This document shows positions 1 through 13,327 of a DNA stretch of 64,000 nucleotides, piece by piece. The first letter of the stretch is position 1; each line of letters starts with the position of its first letter. The stretch is taken from contig MU278348.1 in NCBI GenBank assembly GCA_022385755.1, positions 1,027,035-1,091,034 on the forward strand, in the 5' to 3' direction. Under the pieces are notes generated by a model, which saw nothing but the letters and a program-made list of their open reading frames with translations, did not search any database and was not told where the DNA came from. Both the position numbers and the translations under genes were made by a program. Source of the stretch: Trametopsis cervina. Lineage: Eukaryota > Basidiomycota > Agaricomycetes > Polyporales > Irpicaceae.

Positions 1-496
1 CGTCCCCGCCGTGAGCGCGAGCCTGAGGAGGAGGACAACACCCTCACCCTGGAGGAGTACCAGAAGCAACAGAAGGAGAAAGAGCTCGAGCTCGTTCCCA
101 AGCTCGAAGCCCGTAAGGCCAACGAGGGCGATGACTCCATCTGGAAGGATGCTGTTGTTGTCAGCAAGAAGGATGAGGAGGACACCGCCTACTTCGTCGG
201 AAAGGTTTGTCCCGATGACATGATCGCTATGCATACGTATATTGACAGATATGCTATAGAGCAAGTCCGCACCCAAGTCGCGCACTAAGAAGGAGGAGAA
301 GGTCTTCCTCGAGATCGAAGCCCGCTTCGAGCGCCCTCAGCGTGGCGGCCCTCGTGGCCGTGGTGGTGAAGGTAGAGGAGACAGGCCCCCTCGTGGTGGT
401 CGTGGACGTGGTGGCAGAGGCCGCGGTGCCAACGGCTATACCGGCGGACCTGCCCTCGACGTCGATGACCAGACGGCGTTCCCCTCCCTGGCGTAA
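1..496 (+). CDS. Stm1/HABP4-type RNA- and ribosome-binding protein, C-terminal part
   Basis: Only the last 146 residues lie in the window; the gene starts upstream. Exons are 1-204 and 260-496, with a 55-base intron. The first part is a charged helix-rich stretch (LTLEEYQKQQ, LEARKANEGDDSIW), followed by a lysine-rich segment, then an arginine/glycine tail of RGG type (GGPRGRGGEGRGDRPPRGG) and the terminal signature DVDDQTAFPSLA. This order, acidic/Lys-rich core then RGG box then a final FPSL motif, is that of the HABP4/PAI-RBP1 (Stm1) family. Family members bind 80S ribosomes and protect them in nutrient stress. The family call is by inference from composition and the terminal motif; another RGG-box protein remains possible. 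Confidence 0.75.
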
Positions 497-987
497 AGAA
501 GATCTTCGGCACCTAACGCTGGAGACTTCTAAAAGTCGCAAAATACAGACGGTCGATATTCAATGTTGTTGTTCAACAGTTCCCCCCTACTGTGTACTTG
601 TCCCCACGATCTCCTCCTCCCCTGTGTGACCGCTGAATATGTTTGTTACATAGTGATGTGCATTTCGCATCTGTGTCCTTTCTTTAATGTCTCTCTGTTG
701 TGCTCTCCCTCTCTCCTCTCCTTTTGTTCTCTCACCATGCATCATGCTCGATCTGTTTTCTTATGGTACTACCGTACTACCGTGACGCCTGCACACGCTC
801 AGAACGAAAGGCTATGACATGACGAATTGCTGTCTGCGAATGTGCCCATAGTGAATCGTATAAGCTCGTACGTGCAGTCAACCGGTTTACACCAGAATAT
901 CACGTATGTCGGCGCTATGCTTCAAAGCCAATCGATCTCAGACCTTTACCCTCACCCATCAAGACCTGCAATTGCGCAACATACCAG
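497..987. other. intergenic: 3' UTR and upstream region
   Basis: No coding frame extends here. The first half is T-rich (550-760) and probably holds the 3' UTR of the Stm1-type gene. The second half is the upstream region of the histidine-phosphatase gene. I see no clear TATA box. Confidence 0.5.
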
Positions 988-2165
988 ATGATAGACACCA
1001 TCTACGTCGTCAGGCACGGTAAGTAATTGCTTGTACTCCAGCTACGCCGTCCATCTCAAAGGACCGAAGCTAGGCTATCGCTTGAATTGGGTGACGCAGA
1101 CCTGGTACGGTTGCCACAAATCAATCATGAAGCAGCAGATGATACTAACGCACGATTTCTTCTGAAGGAAAAGTGTAACAGGTAATTCGATACTGTAGCA
1201 CACGGAAGGAGTACCCACGTAATCTGCTTCGCCCTCAGGATTGCCTCGCGATCCTCCTCTAGCGGCGTTCGGTCACACACAGGCGCAAGAAGTAGCAGAC
1301 TACTTCCTTTCTTTACCAGAGGCTGAGAGACCTACTGCTATATTCTCATCCCCTTATTGTAAGAATTTCATCTGTGGCGTGTCTGAAACTACCTGCTAAT
1401 CGCTCTACTCCCCCAGATCGTTGTCTACAGACCTCGAAACCCATCTCTGTGGCTCTCAATGTTCCTATTTACGTTGAACACGGTAGGTCGGCTATACTAC
1501 ATGCTATAGGCATTTCTATGCATATGGAAGCTGACGGTTTCGTGATCGCGATGCAGGTCTCTCGGAGTGGTACTCGCCCGTAGAACCCAACTCGGGTCTC
1601 CATCCTCGCCCAGCTGCGGCTGAGGACCTGCAGAAGTATTTCTCTGAAATCGACCCGTCGTGGAGCTCGATATACTACCCGTCTCGCAAGGGAGAAGACG
1701 TCGGTCAATGCCATGATCGCGTAGAAGGTACGCTCAAGGCTCTCATTCCTGAAGTCGAGCACCGCTTCGAAGGCAAACACAAGCGCATACTGCTCGTCAG
1801 TCATGCGGCCACGATCATCGCGGTGAACCGCGCACTCCTGGGTGACCGGGAGGCCGCTATGAGGATTGGGTGCTGCTCTATGTCTGAGTTCAAGAGAACT
1901 TCAGGCCCAGAAGGAGAGATCGTTGGAGGATGGGATGCGGTCAAGTTGGGCGACGGAAGTCACATGAAAGAAGGGTCTACTAGGGACTGGGGCTTCGAAG
2001 ACATTGTCATTGACAAGGGACAGGTATGGTTGGTGACAATAAGACTCGCAGCGTGCGCTCACATGTGTCCAGGTCATTCCGGATCCTGGCCTTCCCGGCA
2101 GTGAAGCAGAGCTCGATGAGCCCGTAGGCCTTCAGTTGCGCACCGATAATACGGCACGCATGTGA
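988..2165 (+). CDS. histidine phosphatase (phosphoglycerate mutase-like) family protein, TFC7-like
   Basis: Seven exons: 988-1018, 1074-1104, 1168-1181, 1239-1358, 1417-1482, 1557-2023, 2073-2165, giving 273 residues. The N-terminus reads MIDTIYVVRHGYRLNW, containing the RHG motif with the phospho-acceptor histidine. The second catalytic histidine is in LLVSHAATIIAVNRALLG near residue 165. GLPRDPPLAAFGHTQAQEVA is typical of the fungal phosphoglycerate-mutase-like subgroup that includes S. pombe tfc7 and the phosphatase half of the yeast TFIIIC tau55 subunit. The third exon is only 14 bases, and leaving it out breaks the frame, so it is needed. Substrate is unknown; a role in TFIIIC is inferred from similarity only. 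Confidence 0.85.
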
Positions 2166-2292
2166 TGACCCCTTCTCAAAACCCAGTGGGATACCAAACT
2201 CAAGTCTCACAGGATACCAGCAGCAAGGGACAAGACATAGAGTATTGGATTATGGACTGGAGTTACAACGCATGAGACTCGTAGATACCGCA

Positions 2293-3620
2293 CTAGAATG
2301 TGACATATGCGCTCGCGTAGCTCACACTGGAATCGTTAATGGTGAAACACTGGCTGCTCTGTTCGTACCTCACCCACTTCAGCTGTGGGTTCGCGCCTTC
2401 CTGCTGCAAGACCGTCAGCGCACCCAGAAGAACCCCGATCGGGTGCCGTCCGCAGATCGTATTCTTCGTCCGCTGCAGATACTCGGCGAAGTCGTGATGA
2501 GCAAGCGAGGCAGTAGACGGCGGCATTGTCAGCAGTTCCATTGCCTCATGGTCGAGGGCTCGGATGGACTCGTGGATGGGATGTGAGGAGAGATCTGCGG
2601 TCGACGCGTTGGAACGTGAGAGGCGTATGGCCTGGGTCGGCGGTGTCTGCGGATAGTAATGGGTGTATTGGAAGCGGGTGCCCCTGAGAACGGCTCATGT
2701 GAGATTGGTCGCGAACGAACGGACGATGGCTTACCAATGGCAAAAGTCGCTTGAGACCACACAGAAAGTGTCTGCACGACTAAGATATGGTGCCAGTATT
2801 CGCCCATACAGTTCTTCCTTCTCTTTATTAATGGCACCGACCAGTATTGGCACCACAGAAATATCTTGGCTTCATATGGTATGAGCATTAGATGCATGTG
2901 CGAGGCTATAATATTCCATACCCCTCGAATACCTTTCGAATGTAAGGCAAATGCATCTCGATGCTGTGCTCGTCTTCGTCCGTTTGTAGATCCATCTCAG
3001 AGAACTTCCCGCTCACAGCAAGCTCGGCGATAGCTTGAGGAGTATAAGCATATGTTATGCGGGGATTCATACGACGACGCACTGTCTCTGTCGATCGGTA
3101 GGTCCCCCAATGGCGTTGCGTACTTTTGGCATCCAGTCAATGCACATCCGTCTAGATATACATGGTGAGATGGGCCGAGGATGAAGACTCTCCGACTGGA
3201 ACGATGACGGTTAGTGGTGTGTACTGTAGAGGTTATCAAGACATACATATTCCCGGTGTCAATGCTCTTATACGCCCAGGCTGCTGCAGGACCCGAATAT
3301 GTATATCCTGCATGTCTGTCTCTCAAGTCAATTCTTGCCACGTCGTAAAACAAGTGAATGAATATTACGGAGCGATTATCGCCTTGCAGCTTGCTACAGG
3401 GGGTGCAAACTCGTCTGAAGACTCTACGGCAACCAGGTTCCTGGACAATTCGGAATCTAATCTGCGCGCTGCAACAGATTAGATGATGTTGTGGTTGGTT
3501 ATCATGCATCGCTTACTATTTCCAGTGTACCACGAGTCTGCATGTGAAGCTCTCCTGTATTGACGAGGTCAGATCAACGACATAGTGTACACACAAGGCT
3601 TATGGCAACCTCGTAGACAT
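2293..3620 (-). CDS. MHO1: MEMO1/Mho1 family protein
   Basis: Eight exons on the minus strand: 3620-3610, 3554-3517, 3468-3369, 3315-3247, 3195-3083, 3033-2922, 2869-2735, 2683-2293, for 322 residues. The start MSTR followed by [11 protein letters not shown] matches the MEMO1 N-terminus (MSTRVREATHAGSWYT in human). Conserved blocks follow in order: [82 protein letters not shown] and QSSQC...DSSVSYAS. The His/His/Cys metal-site residues of MEMO1 (HAGY, PSHH, TICG) are all present. MEMO proteins are a non-haem iron/copper dioxygenase-like fold linked to redox and growth signalling; the activity in fungi is little known. The extra loop before TICG (Ser/Pro-rich) is longer than in human MEMO1. 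Confidence 0.95.
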
Positions 3621-3920
3621 AGTGCCAGTGAAGGGCGACGGTGGCAGTAAGCTATCAAGCGGGGAACACGCTATCACGAGCCTCGAATTCAACCCGTCCG
3701 AGGCAACCAGCTACAATTGGTATAGATCTCCGCGATTGTCACAATCCTCATAACAGCCCACGGCGTCTGCTACTTACCTGTCATCAAAAAGTGAAGGACG
3801 GTCATAACATCATTCGGAGCCTGAAGCATGGTTTGCATGATTATCTTCGGCATATGCAAATGGATACATGGCGGTATGTGTGGAGAAACAGAGCAACGAC
3901 AAAAGCGAAAGTAGCACCAA

Positions 3921-4532
3921 TCACTCCTCCGAGCGCAGACGGGCAGCAGGGTTGGTGACCTTCACACCCAATACCTTTGCCCTAATAATGCAACCAGAAT
4001 GAGATTTGAACGAGCAGGAGACGATAAGACACACCTCTCCAGAATAGCAATACGGTTGCGACTGCTGACGTTGTGGGCGATCTCGGCCGCAAAGCTTTTG
4101 TTGTGCATCAAGAGAAGGTCAACTTCCCGTACATTGCTGACAAGGAACTTCTTCAGGCCATTGGGTAGAAGGTGGCGAGTCTAAGCAGAGCATTGAGTGA
4201 CCACAGGTCAGCTTATGCAATATCATTGTACACACCTTCTTGTTGCTACCGTATCCAATCTTCAGGGCGAGCGAAGTCAGCCTGCGTATACAGATCCAAC
4301 AAAGTCTGGTGTGCGCACCTTGGGCATGGGAAGCTGACCCTTGAATCGGCGTCGCACCCTGTTATCGATACCCTTGGGTTTCCGCCATGCCTCCTTTACA
4401 CTCTTGTAACGATCCGACTGGTGGCGCCTAGAAAAAGCGGTAAGGGATGAGTATGCAGGCCAGCGAATGTCATGAGTTTCTGGCTAACTTGAATGGCTTG
4501 GTGCGCTTCTTGACGATGGTAAGGCTGGCCAT
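3921..4532 (-). CDS. RPL32: 60S ribosomal protein eL32
   Basis: Five coding exons: 4532-4489, 4427-4319, 4259-4236, 4180-4035, 3981-3921, for 127 residues, the normal length of eL32. The product begins [15 protein letters not shown] and continues with [57 protein letters not shown] and [20 protein letters not shown], all diagnostic of eL32. It is a component of the large ribosomal subunit. The third exon is 24 bases. A non-coding first exon and 214-base leader intron precede the start codon (see the upstream entry). Such leader introns also mark the EF-1alpha and eL15 genes in this window, so they look like a local feature of strongly expressed translation genes. Confidence 0.97.
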
Positions 4533-5235
4533 GGCGGACTAGAGCAATAGTTTGTCAGAATAAGCCGTGTGCGCGAGTGTGAAAAGCAGATTGTGGAAGG
4601 CCAGAACGAGTGAACCAAGGCTATTCGGGCGACATCCACAGGGACCACAATCCATCCAGCAATCCAATGTAGGACTTCCACCATGATATAGGTATCATTC
4701 CGTTCGTAGAGAGACGGACAATCGTTCCAGCGGCATAAGTTGGCGTACTTACGATTTTGAGGTTGGCGAAGGCGGCGACGGTGTTGCTTCAGGCGCTGCA
4801 GACGACCTGCATGCAGCCGCCGGCGACTGTGGGAAAATCTGTGACAGGACCCCGGAGACTCGGAATCCTGATCATCTGAGCAGTCGCCGGATCGGCCGGA
4901 TTCCCGGCCGTACAACTACCTCCATTAACTGATATACAAATACAAGGAACCAGCAGTATTGTTATGTGGCTCGATGCTGTACTATGCGGCCCAGAGCTCA
5001 CTCAATATATTTCTGTGAAATACAACAGTTCAAGGTAACCTGAATCTACTGTGCGAGGAAATCGTGTGATGCAGATTATGGTCAGAAGATAAGGGCGCAC
5101 GCACAAGGCCGAGATCTAGCACGCGTTTCCGAGGTGCAGACGGTCACGAAGGCCTGTCTCCCCGCGTTGGCCATCGCTCATCCTCACTGTCATACGTCCA
5201 TCTTATTCTCTGCTCGCCGTGGCCTCCCTGAGCCC
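4533..5235. promoter_or_regulatory. divergent promoter; eL32 5' leader intron
   Basis: On the minus strand a perfect donor GTAAGT lies at 4752-4747 and an acceptor CTAG ends at 4539, six bases before the eL32 start codon. This defines a 214-base 5' UTR intron (4752-4539). The remaining about 480 bases up to 5235 separate eL32 from the plus-strand kinase gene and must hold both promoters. Minus-strand open frames here (for example around 4789-5001) are leader sequence and not conserved coding. Confidence 0.7.
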
Positions 5236-7389
5236 ATGGCCAGAGACGACGACGACGATGCACGTTCTGTGTCGGATTCAGAGTCCGAGGACTATCTTTG
5301 GACGTCCCGTCCCCGATGCCGTCAGAGCCGCCAACAGTCAGGTGATCGAATAAAGATGCTGTTGCACCGGAGTCCGCCAACTCTGCGCTCCCAGGCTGCA
5401 TCTCGCTCTCGCAGTGCTCCTCCCTCGGCTCTTCCTCTCAACCCCCATCTAGAGGCGTTTCTCGTTGACAAAGGAGGCGGTCTTTTCATCAAAGTGATGC
5501 TCTCGACCGCAACAACGGTGGATCTAACTTTTGACGATGACGACTGGGTCGCGCCCCAAGCGGGGGCCAAGCTCTATCGCGCTGCAAGCGTCGGTAACAG
5601 CTGGGGTGTCACCTCCTTTGGGCGTGGATTTAACTGGACGGGGGACAAGAGCGACACAGAGCATTCGGTGGAGCACGATCAGGACTCTCGCCGCCTGAGC
5701 CGCGAGATGCAGCCTCCCCTGACTGTGCCAGCGACTCAAGCGAAAAGCTACTTCCCCTGGGGTTCTAATACTTCGTCCGCCCGCAACTCATCCCCTGGTT
5801 CTTCTTCTGTGCTAACTGCGTTGACGCCAATCCATCCCACACCGCTATACACTGGAAGTTTCAGTCAAAGCCCGTTTGCTCGGTCTCCTGTTCAATCCCG
5901 ATGTTCGTCGCCTAGACCTATGTCTCCCACAGCATTCTCAGCAAATCACTCGCCTCTCTTGCGCTCGCAGTCATCTCCACGGTTGGATAATGATCCAAAT
6001 AGGCCTCGTTCACGTAGGCGTTCATCGCATCAAAGGGTCTCTCTCATCGCCGGCCGTGTATCTATCGTCTCCTCGCGACCACCATCGCCTCCGCCCACGG
6101 CGCCACAGAGGCTAGTTCGAGCGAGTAGTACCGCAAGTTTTCTCAGTGTTGCGAGCAGCACAGGCCCACCTACTCCTGGTGTGGATAAAACGCCGACGGC
6201 AGGGGAGCGGAGTATCTCTGAGTTTGTTATCGAAGGGGAAATGGGACGAGGTGCTTATGGCCTTGTCAAACGGGCGAGGGAGATGAATATTGATGGTACT
6301 CTTGGGGTATGCCACTCTCCATTTACGCTGTCCATTTTTAACAAATACTGATACCACCGTAGCCGCCTTTAGTCATCAAGCAAATCATCAAGTCTCGCAT
6401 CCTGGCTGACTGCTGGAAGAGACATCCAAAATACGGTACCATTCCCATTGAGATATATGTCATGTCTGCAATATCCTCCACTTCGTACGTTTTGCCACCG
6501 CGCCGCCCATGGGATCCTTCAAGGTTTAGCGCGGAACCGGACCCCTCCTGGATCGAGGGGAAGATCGTGAATGGACACCCCAATATCTGCCCCTTGCTCG
6601 ATTACTTCGAGGACAACCACTATTATTATCTTGTACTTCCATCGACAACCCCTGAACCTATCCCGAACGAACCCCCACCCCCTTCGGACCTTTTTGACCT
6701 TGTTGAAAGTTATCCTCACGGGCTACCCAGCTCGCTGATAAGGAGCTACCTAGGTCAGATTGCAGATGCAATGGCCTTTTTGCATGCGAAGGGGATTGGT
6801 GAGTACATGTATTATCGATTAGAAAGTCCTTCTGAGCTCTTTACGCAGTCCATCGCGATATCAAAGATGAGAACGTGGTCCTCGGACCTGCTGGCAAGTG
6901 CATTCTGATTGATTTCGGAAGTTCTGGGCTGGTCAGAAAGGGTGGCTGGGATACCTTCAGCGGCACGTGAGTGTCTTCCGTGCACAACTCGCTGGACTTC
7001 CCCCAGTAACATACTTTCTTCGCAGCCTTGATTACGCGGGTCCAGAGATCTTGAGGGGTGAGAAATACGAAGGAAAGGAGCAAGACGTGTGGGCCTTCGG
7101 AGTGGTGGCGTATGTGATGCTTGTCGGTGAATGTCCGTTCACTACTGCGGCTGAAGCACAAGAGGGGCTTGAGTCGCCATTTTGCAACGCGTCAATAGGC
7201 CTCGATGAGAGATGTGCTGACGACAAGGAAAGAGAAGGCGAAGAAGCCGACGGCGGAGGAGCACTAGGCGATGCGGCAGCCCTCGTTCGGGCGTGCTTGC
7301 AGTTGGAAGTCGGTGCACGTCCAACGTTTGATAAAATCCTCTCCAGCCGCTTCCTCAGCGGGCATGGAGGATGGTCGTCCGAGTCATAG
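5236..7389 (+). CDS. serine/threonine protein kinase, PAS-kinase (PSK)-like catalytic domain
   Basis: Four exons: 5236-6306, 6363-6798, 6849-6966, 7026-7389, for 662 residues. The start at 5236 (GCCCATGG context, protein MARDDDDDARSVSDSES) was chosen over an in-frame ATG 102 bases upstream. Residues 1-330 are Ser/Pro/Arg-rich and probably disordered. The kinase domain fills about 330-655: glycine loop GEMGRGAYGLV, lysine motif PPLVIKQIIKSR, FEDNHYYYLVLP, catalytic loop VHRDIKDENVVL, LIDFGSSG, and GTLDYAGPEIL followed by YEGKEQDVWAFGVV. The ENVVL catalytic loop and HPNIC...DYFED...YYLV segments are those of PAS kinases (yeast Psk1/2, human PASK), which tune sugar flux and glycogen. No PAS domain is recognisable N-terminally. 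An insert (about residues 575-605) is acidic and glycine-rich. Confidence 0.85.
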
Positions 7390-8273
7390 GCTATACGCGA
7401 AACGTGAAGCCGTCAACTTCCGCCGGACGTATCTGGTATATATTTCCCAGCAGCGATTAGACCTACGTACTGAACACCATATCGCAGTTAGGTTCGCGCA
7501 TCTGAAGACGGTGCCACACTCTGCCTCATTGCCACTATCAATATTCAATCCACGGCCCTTTCCTTCTCTGTCAACCCATCGGGATCGTTAACCGTTTGTA
7601 CAAGATGTTATCCATCGCATCTCCAGTTCTGTCGTGCTGCAACCCGCTCTCAATTGTGTACTTACCCCGCTCATCATCCCATCCCATGTGTCAGCGATAT
7701 GATCATCTGTAGAGTAGAATACGGGAGTGTACAACCTAGCCACATAATCTGCAATGTATAATTTATGCGACAGCGCCTTCTCACCAAGCAGTGGGCACAC
7801 GGCGTAATGCCCAGCAACATGTGCATTTCTTCTGGATCAGCCTGAGCGTAGCAGAGTCATGTGGGCGGCTCCGGCGACCCCTCCGGCGCTCGGTGGAGCG
7901 GCCGGATTGGGTATTGATATCTGATGCATCGATCGCTAAAATTTCTGGACGGCTGAAAAGGTACATAAACCAGGACACCCTCAACCCTCGACGCCTCTTC
8001 TTAACCTCCATCTCCCACCGACTCTCCTCTCGTCCCCTTTCCTTACTTTCTTTCACACTTTCAAGTAAGTATTTCGATTCCGTCTGCAAGTCTTTGCGCT
8101 TCCCAGTATCATCGCCGTTTCATGTGCGAACGTGAGATGGAGTCCTCCGGCCCATAAACCTTATTTTTTCGGTGTCCACAAAAACTCGTTCTGCACCTTT
8201 CCTCTTCTTTAAATGCGGATCTGCCTCATTAGGCGAACACAAATTGACTTACTTTATCCAATAGATATCAAAA
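7390..8273 (+). promoter_or_regulatory. EF-1alpha promoter and 5' leader with intron
   Basis: Upstream of the EF-1alpha start codon there is a TATA-like GTACATAAAC near 7959, then a strongly pyrimidine-rich tract (7978-8060) of the kind that marks transcription starts of highly expressed fungal genes. A donor GTAAGT at 8065 and acceptor ATAG ending at 8264 define a 200-base 5' UTR intron ending nine bases before the ATG. The proximal part (7390-7600) should include the 3' UTR of the kinase gene. No conserved coding is visible in the window's open frames here. Confidence 0.7.
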
Positions 8274-9987
<1,714 letters not shown>

Positions 9988-10561
9988 ACTGTATAGAACA
10001 TCTGTATTCTCATTTTTTCTTTCGGTCTTTGCTTCTTTTCTATTTTCTCTCGCTCACTCATCACGCATTGGTATTCGACGCAAGCTGTGTAACTGTCCCA
10101 TCCTTCCCCCTGTTGTATCCTCATAACGACTCGCCGGCCGGCCTTCATGACGGTTCGAATGTTTCTATAGCGATAGTTTCTTATGTTGCGAATGAGAAGT
10201 TGCATCGTTTGCATCGCTACGTGAATACTGTCCGTGAAGTCTTCGTCACATAACGATACAGTAGAGCATGCGATATGCGAGTTGTATGCGGTGAGTCCTT
10301 GACGTTGCTGCCCGGAGTTCAGTGTACAGGATGGCCCGGTGAAGGCTCCCAGGACGTATTGTATAGCAGACGAGCAACATATGGGAGACTGTCACACAAT
10401 AGATGCAATCTGGCACAGCGAAAGTTGCCGTCCCTCGTTTCAGTAACCACGCTCTACAATAGCTTTGAGCACCTGCATGCTTGCAACACTTCTATTCGGA
10501 AGATTTGTGTACAGAGTAAATAACCGTGTTATACACTTCGTTCATTTCTTCGCGTTGTTCT
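9988..10561. other. convergent intergenic region
   Basis: The region holds the 3' UTRs of EF-1alpha (+) and glucose-6-phosphate epimerase (-). It starts with a T/C-rich stretch (10010-10080). I see no gene. Confidence 0.6.
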
Positions 10562-11635
10562 CTACACCCTAGCTGCGACTGCCGAACCACCAGTGGCGGT
10601 AATCACTTGCTGGCCGACCCATGTATCACCAGCGTTGAGCTTCACGAAGCCACGGACATAACCTGGTTCGACACAGATATATCTTTCCCTATACAACAGT
10701 CAGTCAGCGGCGTGACCCTTAAAGGCGATCGTACTTACCATCCTCCCTCTTCCATGTCTCCGATCTTGGAGCCAGCAGCCGCCTGTGGGTTCCAGACAAC
10801 CACGTCCTTGAGATTGACGGTCTTGATCTCCACGCCATCCCCTGGCCATGTCATCTGGTAGCTGCCAGGAGCGTTTTCGTACACGGAGTCGGTGGACGTC
10901 TTGACGTCTACAGCAGCTCGTGTCTCAGATTTCGCCCGTGCTTTCAACTCTTCCGACGCCTCAGTCTTGTCGTAGTAAGACAAGCCTTGCAGCGGGGTGA
11001 CAGTAACCTCGTTGGCCGGGGCTCGGATGTAGTTGTGGAACAGGGCTTGGAATTCGATCGGCCCAGAAGTCGATAGTCCTGCGTTCTTGACGTGAAGGTC
11101 GGTGCTGATCTGGTGCTCTGCGAGAGTGATCACATAGGTCAACTCGAACGACTTGTCGTACTTGGCGGAGATGCTTTCGTTGGGCAATAACGCTGTACGA
11201 TGTGATCAGCGGATACACACATTGAGCAACAAGTTGGAATCTCACCTAGCCTGACAGATACGCCGGCTTCGTTATCCATGACCGTACCGGCGAACTTCCA
11301 CGTCTCACTCCTGGCAAATCCGTGCTGAGCGAGCCTTGCGTGGTCAGGGTGCGTCGGCGCGCCGAAGCAGGGGAAGACTACGGGTATGCCTCCTCGTACC
11401 GCCTTACTACCGTCGAGGGCGGCTTTGGAAGAAACGAAGAGACGTTCTTTGACTGTCGAATCAACCTTCGAGGGCGATTTCCAGGAGATTACGGTTGCAC
11501 CGTAAAAGAGAACTTCCACTGATGCACCCTTGTAGAATACGCGAGTTCAGTGTGCATATCAAGGCGAACCAGTGGCTGATCAGATACCTTGGTGTGGGTG
11601 AGGATGACTCTGTCCTGCTGCTGTTGAACTGGCAT
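10562..11635 (-). CDS. glucose-6-phosphate 1-epimerase (D-hexose-6-phosphate mutarotase)
   Basis: Four coding exons: 11635-11588, 11528-11246, 11192-10739, 10688-10562, for 303 residues. The order of conserved blocks matches yeast YMR099C: DRVILTHTKGASVEVLFYG, ATVISWK, SKAALDGSKAVRGGIPVVFP, CFGAP...LAQHGFARSE, EFQALFHNYIR, and ICVEPGYV...WVGQQVIT. The histidine of QHGFAR and glutamate of CVEPG are the expected catalytic pair for this aldose-1-epimerase branch, which interconverts alpha- and beta-glucose-6-phosphate in the cytosol. I chose ATG 11635 (MPVQQQQDRVIL). Upstream there is a leader intron with donor GTAAGT at 11713 and acceptor CAG ending at 11638, so the alternative upstream GTG-led frame is not used. 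Confidence 0.93.
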
Positions 11636-13327
11636 GACTGTAAGTACTGTTAGCGTATGCGATCCCTCTGAGGCCTTATTAGCACTTGGTGGCTGGGGTG
11701 TATAAGTACTTACAGATGACGTCGATACACTACGATCTCCCACGGCAATGGTAGCCGCCTGCCCTAAACCTTCGTACGCGATAGGAGATCGTGCTGCTGA
11801 TCAGTGCTCTGCATGCGACCTTCAAGGCTACCGCCCACAGTCCCGCCGCCCTCGTCATTCTCGCTCAACGCAGGCTCGACGTCGCATTCGGTCGCGGCGG
11901 ACTGCTCGTCTATCCCAGAGAAAGGGCGCACGAGGCGCGAAAGCGCTATCGACCCCTGGTGCCATATCTTATGGTGCCCAAGGGACCAGGCTGAGGCAAT
12001 ACGATACTATACGATCAGAGCCATCGTGCGCTCTTGGGCTGGTATGGCCGTGCGTACTTGAATGGGACGCAGAAGGGGAAGACTGGAACTCGCGGATGGT
12101 ACAGGTATCAAGTTTTCGGTGGTGTCCTCGAGCGAGCTGTACGAGGAGCCTGCATCCCACGCAGCTCTATCGGCAGCTTCTGCGCTCTCAACTGAGTGCG
12201 GCGGGGCGGAAGCCACCTTCAGATAGGCAAATTGTCCTCTTTCCAAGTCAACGTCTTTACCTCTGGCGATGAGCCGTTCGCAGATATAGCTTTTCTCTCA
12301 AGCACAAGTTCTTCCCATTCGGCGTGCAAGCAGGATTCACAGTGTGCAAGGGGCCATCATTTATAAGAATGCGGGAGCTTTAAGCCGCGCGGATTGGACG
12401 CAAGCCCAGAAGCCATTCACTGCATATCCTGCCCAAGGGCTGTCCGTCCTATCAGAGCTCATCGGGGCCTATCACGTCGTCGTGGTCGGCGGGTCTCCAC
12501 ATCGGTCACGGCGTCGTTGCAATTTGTGTACACAGGGACATCCTGCCGCTAGTTTCAGATTCGGGCGAATATTTGAAGAACGTGTTCTCAAATCCGCTCA
12601 AGGCAGATGGCGAAGAGCATTGTTTAAAGCATCTATCACTTCCGTGGGCTACTCGCAAAACTGACAACGGCTGGTTTCTGCGGCTGGCAAGGGGCAATAG
12701 GCTTGTATGCCATCTTCTCGCTCGCGGCTTTCCTTCGGGATTGTCGCGCAGCTCCGCATAATTTTTGGAAACCACTCTTCTTCGCGAAGAGATGATTACG
12801 GGCATTACAGTCTAAGGTCCGTACAAACCTGCATATTTTCTTTCATTGTCCGTAAATTTCAACGTCTGCTCAATAATGCATCTTCACGTTGGCTGTACTT
12901 TAACGAAGTCGAAGTTGTATAGATATTTGTTCTGCTATTTGATATCCGCACCGTAGTAATATTCTTGTATATCTTCCCCCAAATCACATACATCACTTGT
13001 GTTTCATGTGACAAACAGATACTTCGGTTTTGCCCCCATTGTCATCCGGCACTGCATTTGTGTGCAGCAGTAAAGTTGGTGAACGACACTACGACGTCTG
13101 AAGTTGTTGAATCTAGTAGATCTGTCCGAACCAGATCACTATCCAAACAAGGCCATCACCTACACGCCCCCTCCACACCTCGTTCCTTCACTTTCACCTG
13201 CATTGTCGCGACCACAGCTTTCATCTCCGAGACTCCTAAACTCTTTTTATTATCAGTGGCACGGTACTAGCGACATTCTGCATCGAATATACCACGACAC
13301 AACAGCTAAAGCGCGCGATAATCAGTC
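11636..13327. other. 1.7 kb gap with unresolved open frames
   Basis: No gene could be assembled. Two stretches look protein-like: a minus-strand frame from about 12264 to 12007 and a plus-strand frame from about 12441 to 12762 containing HRDILPLVSDSGEYL and ATRKTDNGWFLRLARG. Neither has an evident start, partner exon or family. Bases 11638-11713 are the 5' leader intron of the epimerase gene. 12800-13327 is A/T-richer and is probably the PP2A-A promoter. Confidence 0.35.
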
